64,000 nt of DNA, taken from the NCBI GenBank assembly GCA_038523925.1, contig JBCBIY010000014.1:1-64000 (forward strand), read 5' to 3'. Below the pieces are notes generated by a model. The model did not search any database, was not told the origin of the DNA, and saw nothing but the letters and a program-made list of their open reading frames with translations. The translations under genes and the position numbers were made by a program. The stretch comes from JBCBWG01 sp038523925. GTDB taxonomy: Bacteria; Pseudomonadota; Alphaproteobacteria; Rhizobiales; Hyphomicrobiaceae. How positions within the stretch are numbered: the stretch's first letter is position 1; each line of letters begins with the position of its first letter. Shown piece after piece: positions 53,320-63,234 of the stretch.

Positions 53320-53454
53320 GGCGCATAATCCTTTCGGCTGACATCGGGCGTGTTTCGCGCCTGATTACCGCGTCGCTTAACGCCGGCCAATGACCGGAAA
53401 GGATGATGTTAGCGCCGACGTGCGCGGCGGCCGCCGCCGCGACCCGCGCGGCCC

Positions 53455-54117
53455 TTAATCGTCGGCATCATCGTCATCCTCTTCGTCGTCGTCTGGCTCG
53501 AAGCGCTTTTTCCAATCGATTGGAAGCGCAATGCGGGACGCTTCTGTCCCGTCCCAGACCGGCTTGAAGTCGAACGCTTCGAGCGTCTGGACGACCAGCC
53601 GTCCGACCGCGACGGCGGTGAGCCCGCGCGGTTGGCCAAGCGGGCCGAAGGTCAGGTTGAGTGCGCCGTCATCAACGGCACGGGCGACATCCTGATAGTG
53701 ATAGAAACACGCCGCGCGCATCGGGAAGCCGTCCTGCTTCATGCTGGCGGCGATCTCAAGCGCGTCCTCCCACATGTCCGATTGCGTGGTGCCGCTTGCA
53801 TGCAGGCCGAGGATCGCGTGGGTTTCCATCATCGCGTCAAAGGCCGCATCGAGCATGTCCCAGTCGACCTGCGCGGGCCACGAAAGTTCCGCTTCGGCTT
53901 TGTCGCGAAACACCGCCGTCACGCGCGCGAACAAGGCTGCGCGGTCCTCGCGGGTCAGCGTGTCGGGATCGAACGTCTCTTCGAAGAGCGTCTCGAGGAT
54001 CTCGGTTGGCTCGTGAAACCCGCCCCACGTGAGGTGACGGATGACGGTTTCGGCAGCGTTGACATCATAGGCCACGGCAGCAACGTCCTCGCTCTGGAGC
54101 ACAAGTTCCGCATGCAT
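53455..54117 (-). CDS. DUF6891-like protein with acidic C-terminal tail
   Basis: 220 residues from ATG 54117. The C-terminal part (FYHYQDVARAVDDGALNLTFG, then VWDGTEASRIALPIDWKKRF) has the pattern of DUF6891, a family of unknown function with a helical N-terminus. The end is a run of Asp and Glu. The start and the divergent FkbM gene start are only 17 bp apart, so the two promoters overlap. No function is assigned. A Gly/Arg-rich frame immediately after the stop is not a gene I can support. Confidence 0.6.
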   Translation of the reverse strand: MHAELVLQSEDVAAVAYDVNAAETVIRHLTWGGFHEPTEILETLFEETFDPDTLTREDRAALFARVTAVFRDKAEAELSWPAQVDWDMLDAAFDAMMETHAILGLHASGTTQSDMWEDALEIAASMKQDGFPMRAACFYHYQDVARAVDDGALNLTFGPLGQPRGLTAVAVGRLVVQTLEAFDFKPVWDGTEASRIALPIDWKKRFEPDDDEEDDDDADD

Positions 54118-54134
54118 ATGAAGGATAGCTACCG

Positions 54135-55007
54135 ATGAGTGATGCCGCCAGTCGTGCAGCCCTGGCGCGGGAACTTGGCGATCGGGTCGGTGGCGACCGG
54201 CGGGCGAATACGGTGCTGCTTCAGCATGTGTTCGGCGGCGCCGGTGCGGCGGCACCGGGCGCGCTTTTGTTTCGCGCGTTCGCCGATCATGCGCTGTTCT
54301 TCGACCCGCGGGACGACAAGATCGGTTCGACTTTGCTCACGGGCCGCGAGTGGCAGCGGCCGATGGTGCAGCGCGCGCTTGCGCTGCTTCGTGAGGCAGG
54401 CCGTGCGCCCGAAGGCAAAGGCCTGATCGATGCTGGCGCCAACATCGGCGCGACGCTGACCTATCTGATGCGCGACGGTGGTTTTGCGCACGCTCACGCC
54501 TTCGAGCCGGATCCATGGAACCGCGACATCCTCACCCGCAATCTTGATCTCAATACCTTGGCGGCCAGCGTAACCGTGTGTGCAGAGGCGCTGGGCGAGG
54601 CTGAGGGCGAAGTTCTCCTCCATCGCGACGCCCGCAACCTCGGCCGGCACTCGCTGCTGGCGCGTGCAGGTGCCGGTGATGTCCCACCCGTCGCCGTGCA
54701 GGTCACCACGCTCGATGCGTACGGCGATCAGAGCGGGGTCGACCCGGCCGCGATCGGCCTCGTCAAGATCGATGTCGAAGGCGCGGAGCTTGCGGTGCTT
54801 CAAGGCATGACAGCGTTGCGGGCAGCCCGCGTCCCGCTCCTTGTTGAGGTCACCGGCGGCGCTGACGACAGAGATCAGCGCGCCCGCCTTCTCGCGCTCA
54901 TCGAAGGCTACGCGTGGGTCGCCGATGTGTCGGCTGATGCGCCGCGGCCGTGCGCGCCGGCAAAGTTTCATCCGCGCGGGCCGCAACAAGACCTGCTCAT
55001 TTATTGA
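54135..55007 (+). CDS. FkbM-family SAM-dependent methyltransferase
   Basis: 290 residues: Rossmann SAM motif LIDAGANIGATLTYLM (about 96-111), FEPDPWNRDILTRNL, and the FkbM block LVKIDVEGAELAVLQGM (about 210-226). AAGGA 8 bases before ATG 54135 supports the start. FkbM-type enzymes methylate hydroxyl groups on sugars or natural products. No biosynthetic neighbours point to a substrate. Confidence 0.88.
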   Translation: MSDAASRAALARELGDRVGGDRRANTVLLQHVFGGAGAAAPGALLFRAFADHALFFDPRDDKIGSTLLTGREWQRPMVQRALALLREAGRAPEGKGLIDAGANIGATLTYLMRDGGFAHAHAFEPDPWNRDILTRNLDLNTLAASVTVCAEALGEAEGEVLLHRDARNLGRHSLLARAGAGDVPPVAVQVTTLDAYGDQSGVDPAAIGLVKIDVEGAELAVLQGMTALRAARVPLLVEVTGGADDRDQRARLLALIEGYAWVADVSADAPRPCAPAKFHPRGPQQDLLIY

Positions 55008-55038
55008 CAGCGCCCGCTGAGCCCCCGTGTATGCGGCG

Positions 55039-56289
55039 ATGAGTGAGCCTGAGACATCCGCCCCAGTCGACGCCTTCGACGACGCACCGCGCGTGGCCGG
55101 CCGTCCGGTCGGTGATGTCGTGCATCTGGCCCACGAGGATGGTGTCGATGCGGCCTTGGGCCTTGATGCATTCGGTGGCGCGCGTGAGCTGCTTGAACAG
55201 GTCCTCATTTACTGTGCTGAACGCCGCTGCGAAGCCGATGGCGTCACGTGCCCCGGCTGCCGCCTGAGGCGGAAGGCCGACGGCGTTGCCTCGGTCGACG
55301 CCTACATTGCCCGCTTCGATGAGGTTCGGATCGCCGCCAGCGGGGCAACGTTGAAGCCCGGTGGTGGCGGCGGCGCGCTTGAGGTCGCGAGCCTGGACGA
55401 ACTGGCGCGGACTTGGGCGGGCGAAGAGTATTGGTTCTGGGCGCGCCGTGTCCTGCGCAAAGTCCGCTACGGCGTGCGTACGGCTGATGCGCTGTTTGAA
55501 GGCGAGGTGGCCGCCGAACAGGGGCCGGCGGTGATCCTCGTCGCACCGCAGATTGCAGAAAACATCGGCATGGTCGCGCGCGCGATGGCGAACTTTGGGC
55601 TTGATGAGCTGCGCGTGACGGAGCCCCGCGACGGCTGGCCGAGCGAGAAGGCGCGGGCGACCGCATCGGGCGCGGCGACCATTGTCGATGGCGCGCAGAT
55701 CTTCGATGGCCTTTCTGCCGCAAAGGAAGACCTGCACTACGTGGTCGCGACGACTGCGCGGCAGCGCGACATGCGCAAGCCCATCCTGACGCCGGAGCAG
55801 GCGGCTGCCGAAATCCGGGCGCGCTCAGCCGACGGCCAGCGCTGCGGACTTGTCTTCGGGCGCGAGCGCAACGGCCTTGAAAGTGACGAAGTCGCCAGTT
55901 GCGACGCGGTCGTGATGATTCCGGTGAATCCGAAATTTGCGTCGCTCAATCTTGCACAGGCAGTGTTGCTTCTCGGCTACGCTTGGTTTTCGGCAAGCGA
56001 GGCCGCGACGCTCGGCCGGGTAACGTCGCGCGATCGCCGGATCGCGCCGGGCCTTCATCTCGGCCACGACGTACCGGCGAAACATGCTGAACTCGAACGG
56101 TTTTTCGAGCATCTCGAACGCGAACTCGACACGCGCGGCTTCTTCACGCCGCCTGAGAGGCGTCACGTGACAAGCCGCAATCTGCGCTCAATGTTCCTTA
56201 GGATGGACGCGACGGCACAGGAAGTCCGCACACTTCGTGGTATCATTGCCACGCTTGTGCGGCAGGTGCGAAGTGGTCCCCGGGGATGA
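55039..56289 (+). CDS. TrmJ-like SPOUT RNA methyltransferase with Cys-rich N-terminal extension
   Basis: 416 residues from ATG 55039 (GTG 55027 would add four). The C-terminal part (about 150-416) has all SpoU/TrmJ motifs: GPAVILVAPQIAENIGMVARAMANFG, GLVFGRERNGLESDEV and VMIPVNPKFASLNLAQAV, so it should 2'-O-methylate a tRNA (position 32 in TrmJ) or rRNA. The first ~150 residues are not part of a usual TrmJ and contain four Cys in YCAERRCEADGVTCPGCRLR (spacing 4, 6 and 2), possibly a metal site. TrmJ proteins are usually 240-280 residues. The reading frame is open throughout with no break, so this may be a real fusion. Confidence 0.78.
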   Translation: MSEPETSAPVDAFDDAPRVAGRPVGDVVHLAHEDGVDAALGLDAFGGARELLEQVLIYCAERRCEADGVTCPGCRLRRKADGVASVDAYIARFDEVRIAASGATLKPGGGGGALEVASLDELARTWAGEEYWFWARRVLRKVRYGVRTADALFEGEVAAEQGPAVILVAPQIAENIGMVARAMANFGLDELRVTEPRDGWPSEKARATASGAATIVDGAQIFDGLSAAKEDLHYVVATTARQRDMRKPILTPEQAAAEIRARSADGQRCGLVFGRERNGLESDEVASCDAVVMIPVNPKFASLNLAQAVLLLGYAWFSASEAATLGRVTSRDRRIAPGLHLGHDVPAKHAELERFFEHLERELDTRGFFTPPERRHVTSRNLRSMFLRMDATAQEVRTLRGIIATLVRQVRSGPRG

Positions 56290-56408
56290 GTTCCGTGCGC
56301 CATCTTGATGCCTATTTTCAGACTGAACCCACCCGAGACGGAGAGGGAAATCCCGGCATCGCGCTAAACTGCGCCATCCGGCCGGGACATAAGCAAAGGG
56401 CGGATCTG

Positions 56409-56996
56409 ATGCGCACAGCAAAACGCGTGGCCGGTTTGAAACTGGCCGGCATGGCTCTGGCAGTTGCGATGACAAGCGCACTGACCGGACCGGCTGCGGC
56501 TCAAAAGCTGAGCGAGAAGGCCGTCAAGACCTTCATGAGTTACGCGTGGGCGCTGACCCCGGAGAAGTTCACGACGCCCAAGGGCCGCGTGATCATGATC
56601 GACAAGAGCAACAAAGAGAAAGTGCTCGTACCGATCGACAGTGCGCGGGATGTCATTATGGCAGGCCGCCTGACGGCGCATGCGCAAATCTGCGAACTGC
56701 CGAAAGCGAAGATCGCAAACTTCAATAGCCTCATGCGCCGCGAGAAGGGATCTAACCGCTGGTCAGAACAGCAGATGATCTACATCAACCAGCTCCACCT
56801 GACGACGGTGATGCTGCTGACCGGGCAGATCAAGCTGGTCGAGAAAAAGGAAGGCGGCAAGGAAGTCACCGTCTACGAAGAGAAGAAGTCGGCGAAGACC
56901 TGCACCGACGAGCAACGCAAGAAAGTGAACGAACTCATCGTTGAGTACGTGAAGTCTGAGCCGAAGCCGAAGAAGGCTGAGAACAAGCAGGGCTGA
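56409..56996 (+). CDS. Secreted conserved hypothetical protein
   Basis: 195 residues with a Sec signal peptide (about 1-31, cleavage near AAA-Q), then a helical, Lys-rich mature protein with two Cys (ICELPKAK and TCTDEQRK). The C-terminus is Lys/Glu-rich (SEPKPKKAENKQG). The ATG follows AAGGGCGGA. No family is recognised. A strong terminator follows. Confidence 0.65.
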   Translation: MRTAKRVAGLKLAGMALAVAMTSALTGPAAAQKLSEKAVKTFMSYAWALTPEKFTTPKGRVIMIDKSNKEKVLVPIDSARDVIMAGRLTAHAQICELPKAKIANFNSLMRREKGSNRWSEQQMIYINQLHLTTVMLLTGQIKLVEKKEGGKEVTVYEEKKSAKTCTDEQRKKVNELIVEYVKSEPKPKKAENKQG

Positions 56997-57032
56997 CGCC
57001 CGCAGCCTTCGCCGAGGGCGCGAGACCTTTCC

Positions 57033-57067
57033 AAGCGGTTCGTCTGCGCGCCAGACGGACCGCTTTT
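57033..57067 (+). terminator. Strong rho-independent terminator
   Basis: A 14-bp stem (57033-57046 with 57052-57065, one G-T pair) with a CGCGC loop is followed by TTTTGCTT. It terminates the secreted protein gene 36 bp past its stop and isolates rpsD. Confidence 0.88.
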
Positions 57068-57244
57068 GCTTGACGGGCTCCGGCGCTCAGCCTATCCACC
57101 GGGTCTTCGCCTTCTGGCGGAAATCGCGCACCCGCGACACCCATGCAACTCGGGCTTTGGCCTGAGCCAATTGGGCGTCTGTCAGTCGGCTTCGTCCGGC
57201 AGAGGAGGGGGCGCTCCAAATCGACAAACACTTGGAGTGCTAGA

Positions 57245-57856
57245 ATGTCAAAGCGCATCCGCGCCAAACACAAGATCGACCGCCGCCTTTCGGAGAACAT
57301 CTGGGGCCGGCCGAAAAGCCCGGTCAACCGCCGCGAGAGCCGCCCTGGCCAGCATGGCGACCGGCGCATGGGCAAGCTTTCTGACTTCGGTCAGCAGCTC
57401 CGCGCCAAGCAGAAGCTCAAGGGCTACTACGGCAACATCACCGAGAAGGGCTTCCGCCGTCTTTATAAGGAAGCGGTGCGCCTGAAGGGTTCGACATCAG
57501 AACAGCTCATCGGCCTGCTCGAGCGCCGCCTCGACGCTGTCGTCTACCGCGCTAAGTTCGTGCCCACCGTCTTTGCCGCCCGCCAGTTCGTGAGCCACGG
57601 CCACATCAAAGTGAACGGCAAGAAGGTCAACATCCCGAGCTATCAGGTCCGCGTCGGCGACGTCATCGAGATCCGCGAGAAATCGCGCGAGATGCCGATG
57701 GTGATCGAGGCAACGAAGAGCGGCGAGCGCGACGTGCCGGAATACCTCGAGGCCGACGCCAAAGCCGCGAAGTTCCTGCGCATCCCGCAGCTCGCTGAAG
57801 TGCCATATCCGGTCCAGATGGAACCGAACCTCGTGGTCGAGTTCTACTCGCGCTAA
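57245..57856 (+). CDS. rpsD: 30S ribosomal protein S4
   Basis: 203 residues from ATG 57245 (MSKRIRAKHKID), the normal start of alphaproteobacterial S4; an in-frame upstream start lies in a region not conserved in S4. The S4 RNA-binding domain (LLERRLDAVVYRAKF, HIKVNGKKVNIPSYQVRVGD) is present. There is no zinc-binding Cys cluster, so it is of the C-minus type. It binds 16S rRNA first in 30S assembly and regulates translation in some bacteria. It is monocistronic here, away from the ribosomal operons. Confidence 0.96.
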   Translation: MSKRIRAKHKIDRRLSENIWGRPKSPVNRRESRPGQHGDRRMGKLSDFGQQLRAKQKLKGYYGNITEKGFRRLYKEAVRLKGSTSEQLIGLLERRLDAVVYRAKFVPTVFAARQFVSHGHIKVNGKKVNIPSYQVRVGDVIEIREKSREMPMVIEATKSGERDVPEYLEADAKAAKFLRIPQLAEVPYPVQMEPNLVVEFYSR

Positions 57857-57884
57857 CGCGGTCGAATCGGCGAGACAATTTTAG

Positions 57885-57910
57885 AGGCGGTCCTCGGGGC
57901 CGCCTTTTTT
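57885..57910 (+). terminator. Rho-independent terminator of rpsD
   Basis: AGGCGGTCC (57885-57893) pairs with GGGCCGCCT (57897-57905) with one G-T pair, followed by a run of T. It lies 29 bp after the rpsD stop and may also end the convergent gene. Confidence 0.9.
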
Positions 57911-57917
57911 CGTGTTC

Positions 57918-58871
57918 TCAGGCCGTGCGGCGCTGACGCGGTCTGGCAGCCGCCGTCGAGTTCGCCCAGCCGTAGGCGAACATCGTCATCAGCGCTGAGG
58001 CCGCGAAGTAGTAAGCGCCCGGCAGAACACTCGCCTCCGTGTAGCCGAGTGAGTTCACGTAAAAGATCATCAGCGCCAATACCATGACGTCGGTCATCGA
58101 GTAGCGGCCGAGAAACTCCATGGTTGCGATCGATCGCGCACGGAACTCCGGCGACAAGTCCGGCGAGGTCACAAGCGTCAGCAGGTAGAAGAGCTTGAGA
58201 AACGGAAAGAGCATCGAGAAGACGAACAGCACGCAGCACAGGAACAGCTCGTTGTTCTGATAGAGCGCGTAGATGATCGTCGCGATCGAGTGCTGATCGG
58301 TCCAAACGTAGACGGTCGTGAACTTGATGACCGGCAGGATGACGCCGAGCACGAAGAACACGGTCGCCAGGATGATGAAGAAGCTCAAGACGAAGTTCCG
58401 CAGCCCCGAGACCGGTTTCTCAGGCGCCCGCGGGACGATTGGTGCCGTCACTTCGGTCCGCAGCCAGGCATACGACAGGATCATCAGGACGACGGCGGCT
58501 GTGAAGAAGTAGACGCCGTTCAGGCTCGTCGCGTCGTAGACGCCGCGGCTTTTGATGAAGAAGATCGTGAGCGCCAGCACCAAGACGTCATGCATCGACC
58601 ACTTGCCGAGCCACTCCAGCGCACGCAAATGGCGCGCCCGCCGCGCAATTTCAGCCCGGGAGAGCGTCGACAGCAGCAACAGGTAGAGAAGCTTCAGGAT
58701 CGGAAAGACGATTGAGAACAGCAGAATGATCGTCGCGAGGAAGAGCTGATTGTCCTGAAACAGAACGACGACTGTGGAGGCCAGCGAGTGCTGCGTCGTC
58801 CAGAACACCATCGTCGTCAGTTTCACGATTGGCATCGAGATGCCGAGCGCAAGGCAGACGCTGGCTGCCAA
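57918..58871 (-). CDS. PqiA-family membrane protein with two PqiA domains
   Basis: 317 residues by a TTG start at 58871; no ATG or GTG lies upstream in the open frame, which extends about 28 codons further to a stop. Two repeated halves each have the PqiA segment (ALGISMPIVKLTTMVFW...LFLATIILLFSIVFPILKLLYL and GVILPVIKFTTVYVW...LFLCCVLFVFSMLFPFLKLFYL) and a GKWSMHDVLVLAL / GRYSMTDVMVLAL element; about eight helices in total. PqiA proteins belong to the paraquat-inducible lipid-transport system with MCE proteins, none of which is adjacent. The true N-terminus may be upstream (see findings). Confidence 0.78.
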   Translation of the reverse strand: MAASVCLALGISMPIVKLTTMVFWTTQHSLASTVVVLFQDNQLFLATIILLFSIVFPILKLLYLLLLSTLSRAEIARRARHLRALEWLGKWSMHDVLVLALTIFFIKSRGVYDATSLNGVYFFTAAVVLMILSYAWLRTEVTAPIVPRAPEKPVSGLRNFVLSFFIILATVFFVLGVILPVIKFTTVYVWTDQHSIATIIYALYQNNELFLCCVLFVFSMLFPFLKLFYLLTLVTSPDLSPEFRARSIATMEFLGRYSMTDVMVLALMIFYVNSLGYTEASVLPGAYYFAASALMTMFAYGWANSTAAARPRQRRTA

Positions 58872-59062
58872 AATCGCGATGCTCAGCAGAAAGCGGCGTC
58901 CGCCGGCGCGGATGCGGTCGGAGTTATCCGGCGTGTCGACGATCGTGATGTGCTCTCAGAAACAATTACGCCCCGGCTCGCTGACTGGCGAACCGAGGCG
59001 GCAATAACGTGGCGGATGCGATCGAACGCGGCGTGAGCCCGACGTCGTCCACCGATCCTGGA

Positions 59063-59425
59063 TCAGGCGACCGCGGTCGGCTTGTTGAATGGGATCTCGT
59101 TCTGCGCTAGCAGGTCCTGCAACTCACCGGCCTCGAACATTTCGCGGACGATGTCGCAGCCGCCGACAAACTCACCTTTGACGTAGAGTTGAGGGATCGT
59201 CGGCCAATTCGTGTAGGCCTTGACGCCTTCGCGAATGCCTTGGTCTTCGAGCACATTGATGTCGCGCGGTTGGAGGCCGAGCAGCGTCATGATCTGAGCG
59301 ACCTGCGCCGAGAATCCGCATTGCGGAAACTGCATTGTCCCCTTCATGAAGAGGACGACGTCATTCGAATTGACGGTCGTTTTGATCCAGTCTTGCACGG
59401 CACTCGGATCGTGGCTCGCATCCAT
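59063..59425 (-). CDS. grxD: Monothiol glutaredoxin, Grx4 type
   Basis: 120 residues with the CGFS active site at 36-39, the WPTIPQLYVKGEFVGGCDI block and the GELQDLL region. CGFS glutaredoxins bind a [2Fe-2S] cluster with glutathione and transfer it, often as a heterodimer with BolA, which is encoded 110 bp upstream on the same strand. AAGGAG before the ATG fits the start. Confidence 0.95.
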   Translation of the reverse strand: MDASHDPSAVQDWIKTTVNSNDVVLFMKGTMQFPQCGFSAQVAQIMTLLGLQPRDINVLEDQGIREGVKAYTNWPTIPQLYVKGEFVGGCDIVREMFEAGELQDLLAQNEIPFNKPTAVA

Positions 59426-59534
59426 GGGGAAGTCTCCTTGGCGGGCGGTTCAAAGCCGCTGATAAGCTCTTACATGTGGGACCAAAGCGCGAACTGTCAA
59501 TTGCGCACGCCGGCCAAGTGAAGGCGTTGGCGAA

Positions 59535-59774
59535 CTAACTTGCGGGCTTCGGCGCCGTCGTCAGCGCAAGCGCATGCAGCACGCCGCCCATCCGCCCGCC
59601 GAGCGCATCGTAAACCATCTGATGCTGCTGCACGCGCGACTTCCCCTCGAACGCATTCGAGACCACGTGCGCGGCATAGTGGTCTCCGTCGCCTGCAAGA
59701 TCCTTGATCTCAACATCGGCATCGGGAAACGCCTCTTTGATCAGGCGGCTGATTTCAGACGCGTCCATGGGCAT
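59535..59774 (-). CDS. bolA: BolA-family protein
   Basis: 79 residues from ATG 59774 (GGAG 9 bases upstream); a longer ATG at 59804 lacks a site. BolA fold: DAEVEIKDLAGDGDHYAAHVVSNAFEGKSRVQQHQMV, with the His used in cluster sharing with CGFS glutaredoxin. It lies between purL and grxD in the order seen in many Alphaproteobacteria, which supports an iron-sulfur role with GrxD. Confidence 0.9.
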   Translation of the reverse strand: MPMDASEISRLIKEAFPDADVEIKDLAGDGDHYAAHVVSNAFEGKSRVQQHQMVYDALGGRMGGVLHALALTTAPKPAS

Positions 59775-59940
59775 GTGACGTGGCTCCGTTGGAATAGCTG
59801 TCATGACTTCGCGGTACTTGTCGCAACGATACCTGCGGTAGCGGCTCCCGTCACCGCTGCGCTGCGATCCCACGCGGCGAATAACCAATGGCGAGGCATT
59901 GACTGATCGATTCACGCGTGCACATTCGCGATCACATTTT

Positions 59941-59948
59941 CTGTACAG
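59941..59948 (+). promoter_or_regulatory. CTGTACAG palindrome upstream of the MarR/OhrR gene
   Basis: An 8-bp palindrome lies 19 bp before the regulator ATG, between divergent bolA and ohrR-like genes. OhrR proteins bind longer, AT-rich dyads and often repress their own gene; the present dyad is short, so this is only a candidate. Confidence 0.25.
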
Positions 59949-59967
59949 TATCGAGACGGACCGCATC

Positions 59968-60501
59968 ATGCCTTTGCGCCTCGACGATCAGTTATGTTTT
60001 GCGCTTTACGCGGCGACTCATGCCGTCACGCGGAGCTATCGCCCGAAGCTGCAGGCGGTTGGCCTGACCTATCCGCAATACCTCGTCATGCTTGCTCTTT
60101 GGCAAGACGGCGCCCAGCCGATGGGCCAGCTTGCGCAGCGCCTTCATCTTGCGCCGAACGCAATTACGCCATTGATCGACCGGCTCGAGGTACAAGAGTT
60201 TGTCGCCCGCGCACCGTCTGAGTCAGACCGCCGTACCGTCGTCATCAAATTGACGCCGCGCGGAAAGCGCATGGAAAAGGTCGCAGCCGAGATCCAAAGC
60301 GACGTCGTCTGCGAAACGGGTTTGTCGCGCACACGCCTCAACGCTTTGCGCGAAAGCTTGAAGTCGCTCGTCGACGACATGGAGGTTTTGGCCGTCGGTG
60401 ATGCCTCATCGCCAGCGGTGACGTCGAAGCCGCGCAGAAGCCGCAGCACGACATCGAGAAAGAGGAAACGCGCGCGGTCATCTGCAAAGTCGGCTGCGTA
60501 G
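59968..60501 (+). CDS. ohrR: OhrR-type MarR-family organic peroxide sensor with basic tail
   Basis: 177 residues from ATG 59968. The N-terminus (LRLDDQLCFALYAATHAVTRSY) is diagnostic of OhrR, with the peroxidatic Cys at 10; a second Cys at 115 fits the two-Cys type. Winged-helix residues LAQRLHLAPNAITPLIDRLE recognise DNA. It should derepress ohr-type genes when organic hydroperoxides oxidise Cys10. The last ~27 residues (150-177) are Arg/Lys/Ser/Thr-rich and absent from ordinary OhrR of about 150 residues. No ohr gene is adjacent within the window. Confidence 0.85.
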   Translation: MPLRLDDQLCFALYAATHAVTRSYRPKLQAVGLTYPQYLVMLALWQDGAQPMGQLAQRLHLAPNAITPLIDRLEVQEFVARAPSESDRRTVVIKLTPRGKRMEKVAAEIQSDVVCETGLSRTRLNALRESLKSLVDDMEVLAVGDASSPAVTSKPRRSRSTTSRKRKRARSSAKSAA

Positions 60502-60609
60502 AAGGAAAGCCGCCGGGCACGCTACGCGTGTGCGGACGGGATTGCTGGGCAGTTCGCGGACACGCGCGGAGCGGTGACGCTCAGGGGGCGCGGTGTCTGT
60601 AGGCTCAGC

Positions 60610-60652
60610 GCGGGTGGTCGGTCCTGATCGAGACGTCGGACCGACCACCCGC
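60610..60652. terminator. 15-bp perfect hairpin after ohrR
   Basis: GCGGGTGGTCGGTCC (60610-60624) and its exact complement (60638-60652) form a perfect 15-bp stem with a 13-nt loop in the 291-bp gap between ohrR and purL, which converge here. AGTCACTTTT follows on the plus strand. It could stop transcription from both genes; the rest of the gap shows no gene. Confidence 0.6.
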
Positions 60653-60792
60653 AGTCACTTTTGGCCCAACTTCGCTGCCGCGTGTTGGAGCTGGCAGGCC
60701 GAACCGCCTGGCCCCGAAACTGCTGCGTCAGACAATTGATCTTGATCGGGGCAGGTGCACGAACAGGTCAGCAACCGCGAACCTGCCATCGC

Positions 60793-62994
<2,202 letters not shown>

Positions 62995-63234
62995 CCGGAC
63001 GCTTCATTCCGCAAGTCGATTCCTGCCGCTGCATATCACGGATCTGCGCGCGTGTGGCCAATCGCGGGCAGAGCGCCTCAGGTGTCGGCTGGCTGCGCGG
63101 TGTGACATCGCAACGACGTCGGATGGCACAGCCGCCGCGATGGGCGATGCAGGGCTGATTTGCGCAACGCCCCGTTGCAGGCGGGCCGCTCAACAGGTAC
63201 CTCCGGTCGGCTTACCCCACCCGGACATCCGCCC

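Noticed and set aside
52042..53328. A 428-codon open frame antisense to icd
   Set aside because: It lies entirely opposite a well-recognised gene. Its translation has no domain, and long shadow frames are expected at this GC content. The same holds for long antisense frames opposite DUF3422 (11717-12940), livM (21091-22302), secD (33788-34975) and purL (60661-61752).
53409..53639. A Gly/Arg-rich frame after the DUF6891-like gene
   Set aside because: It overlaps the end of the acidic-tailed gene in another frame and consists of simple GC-driven composition.
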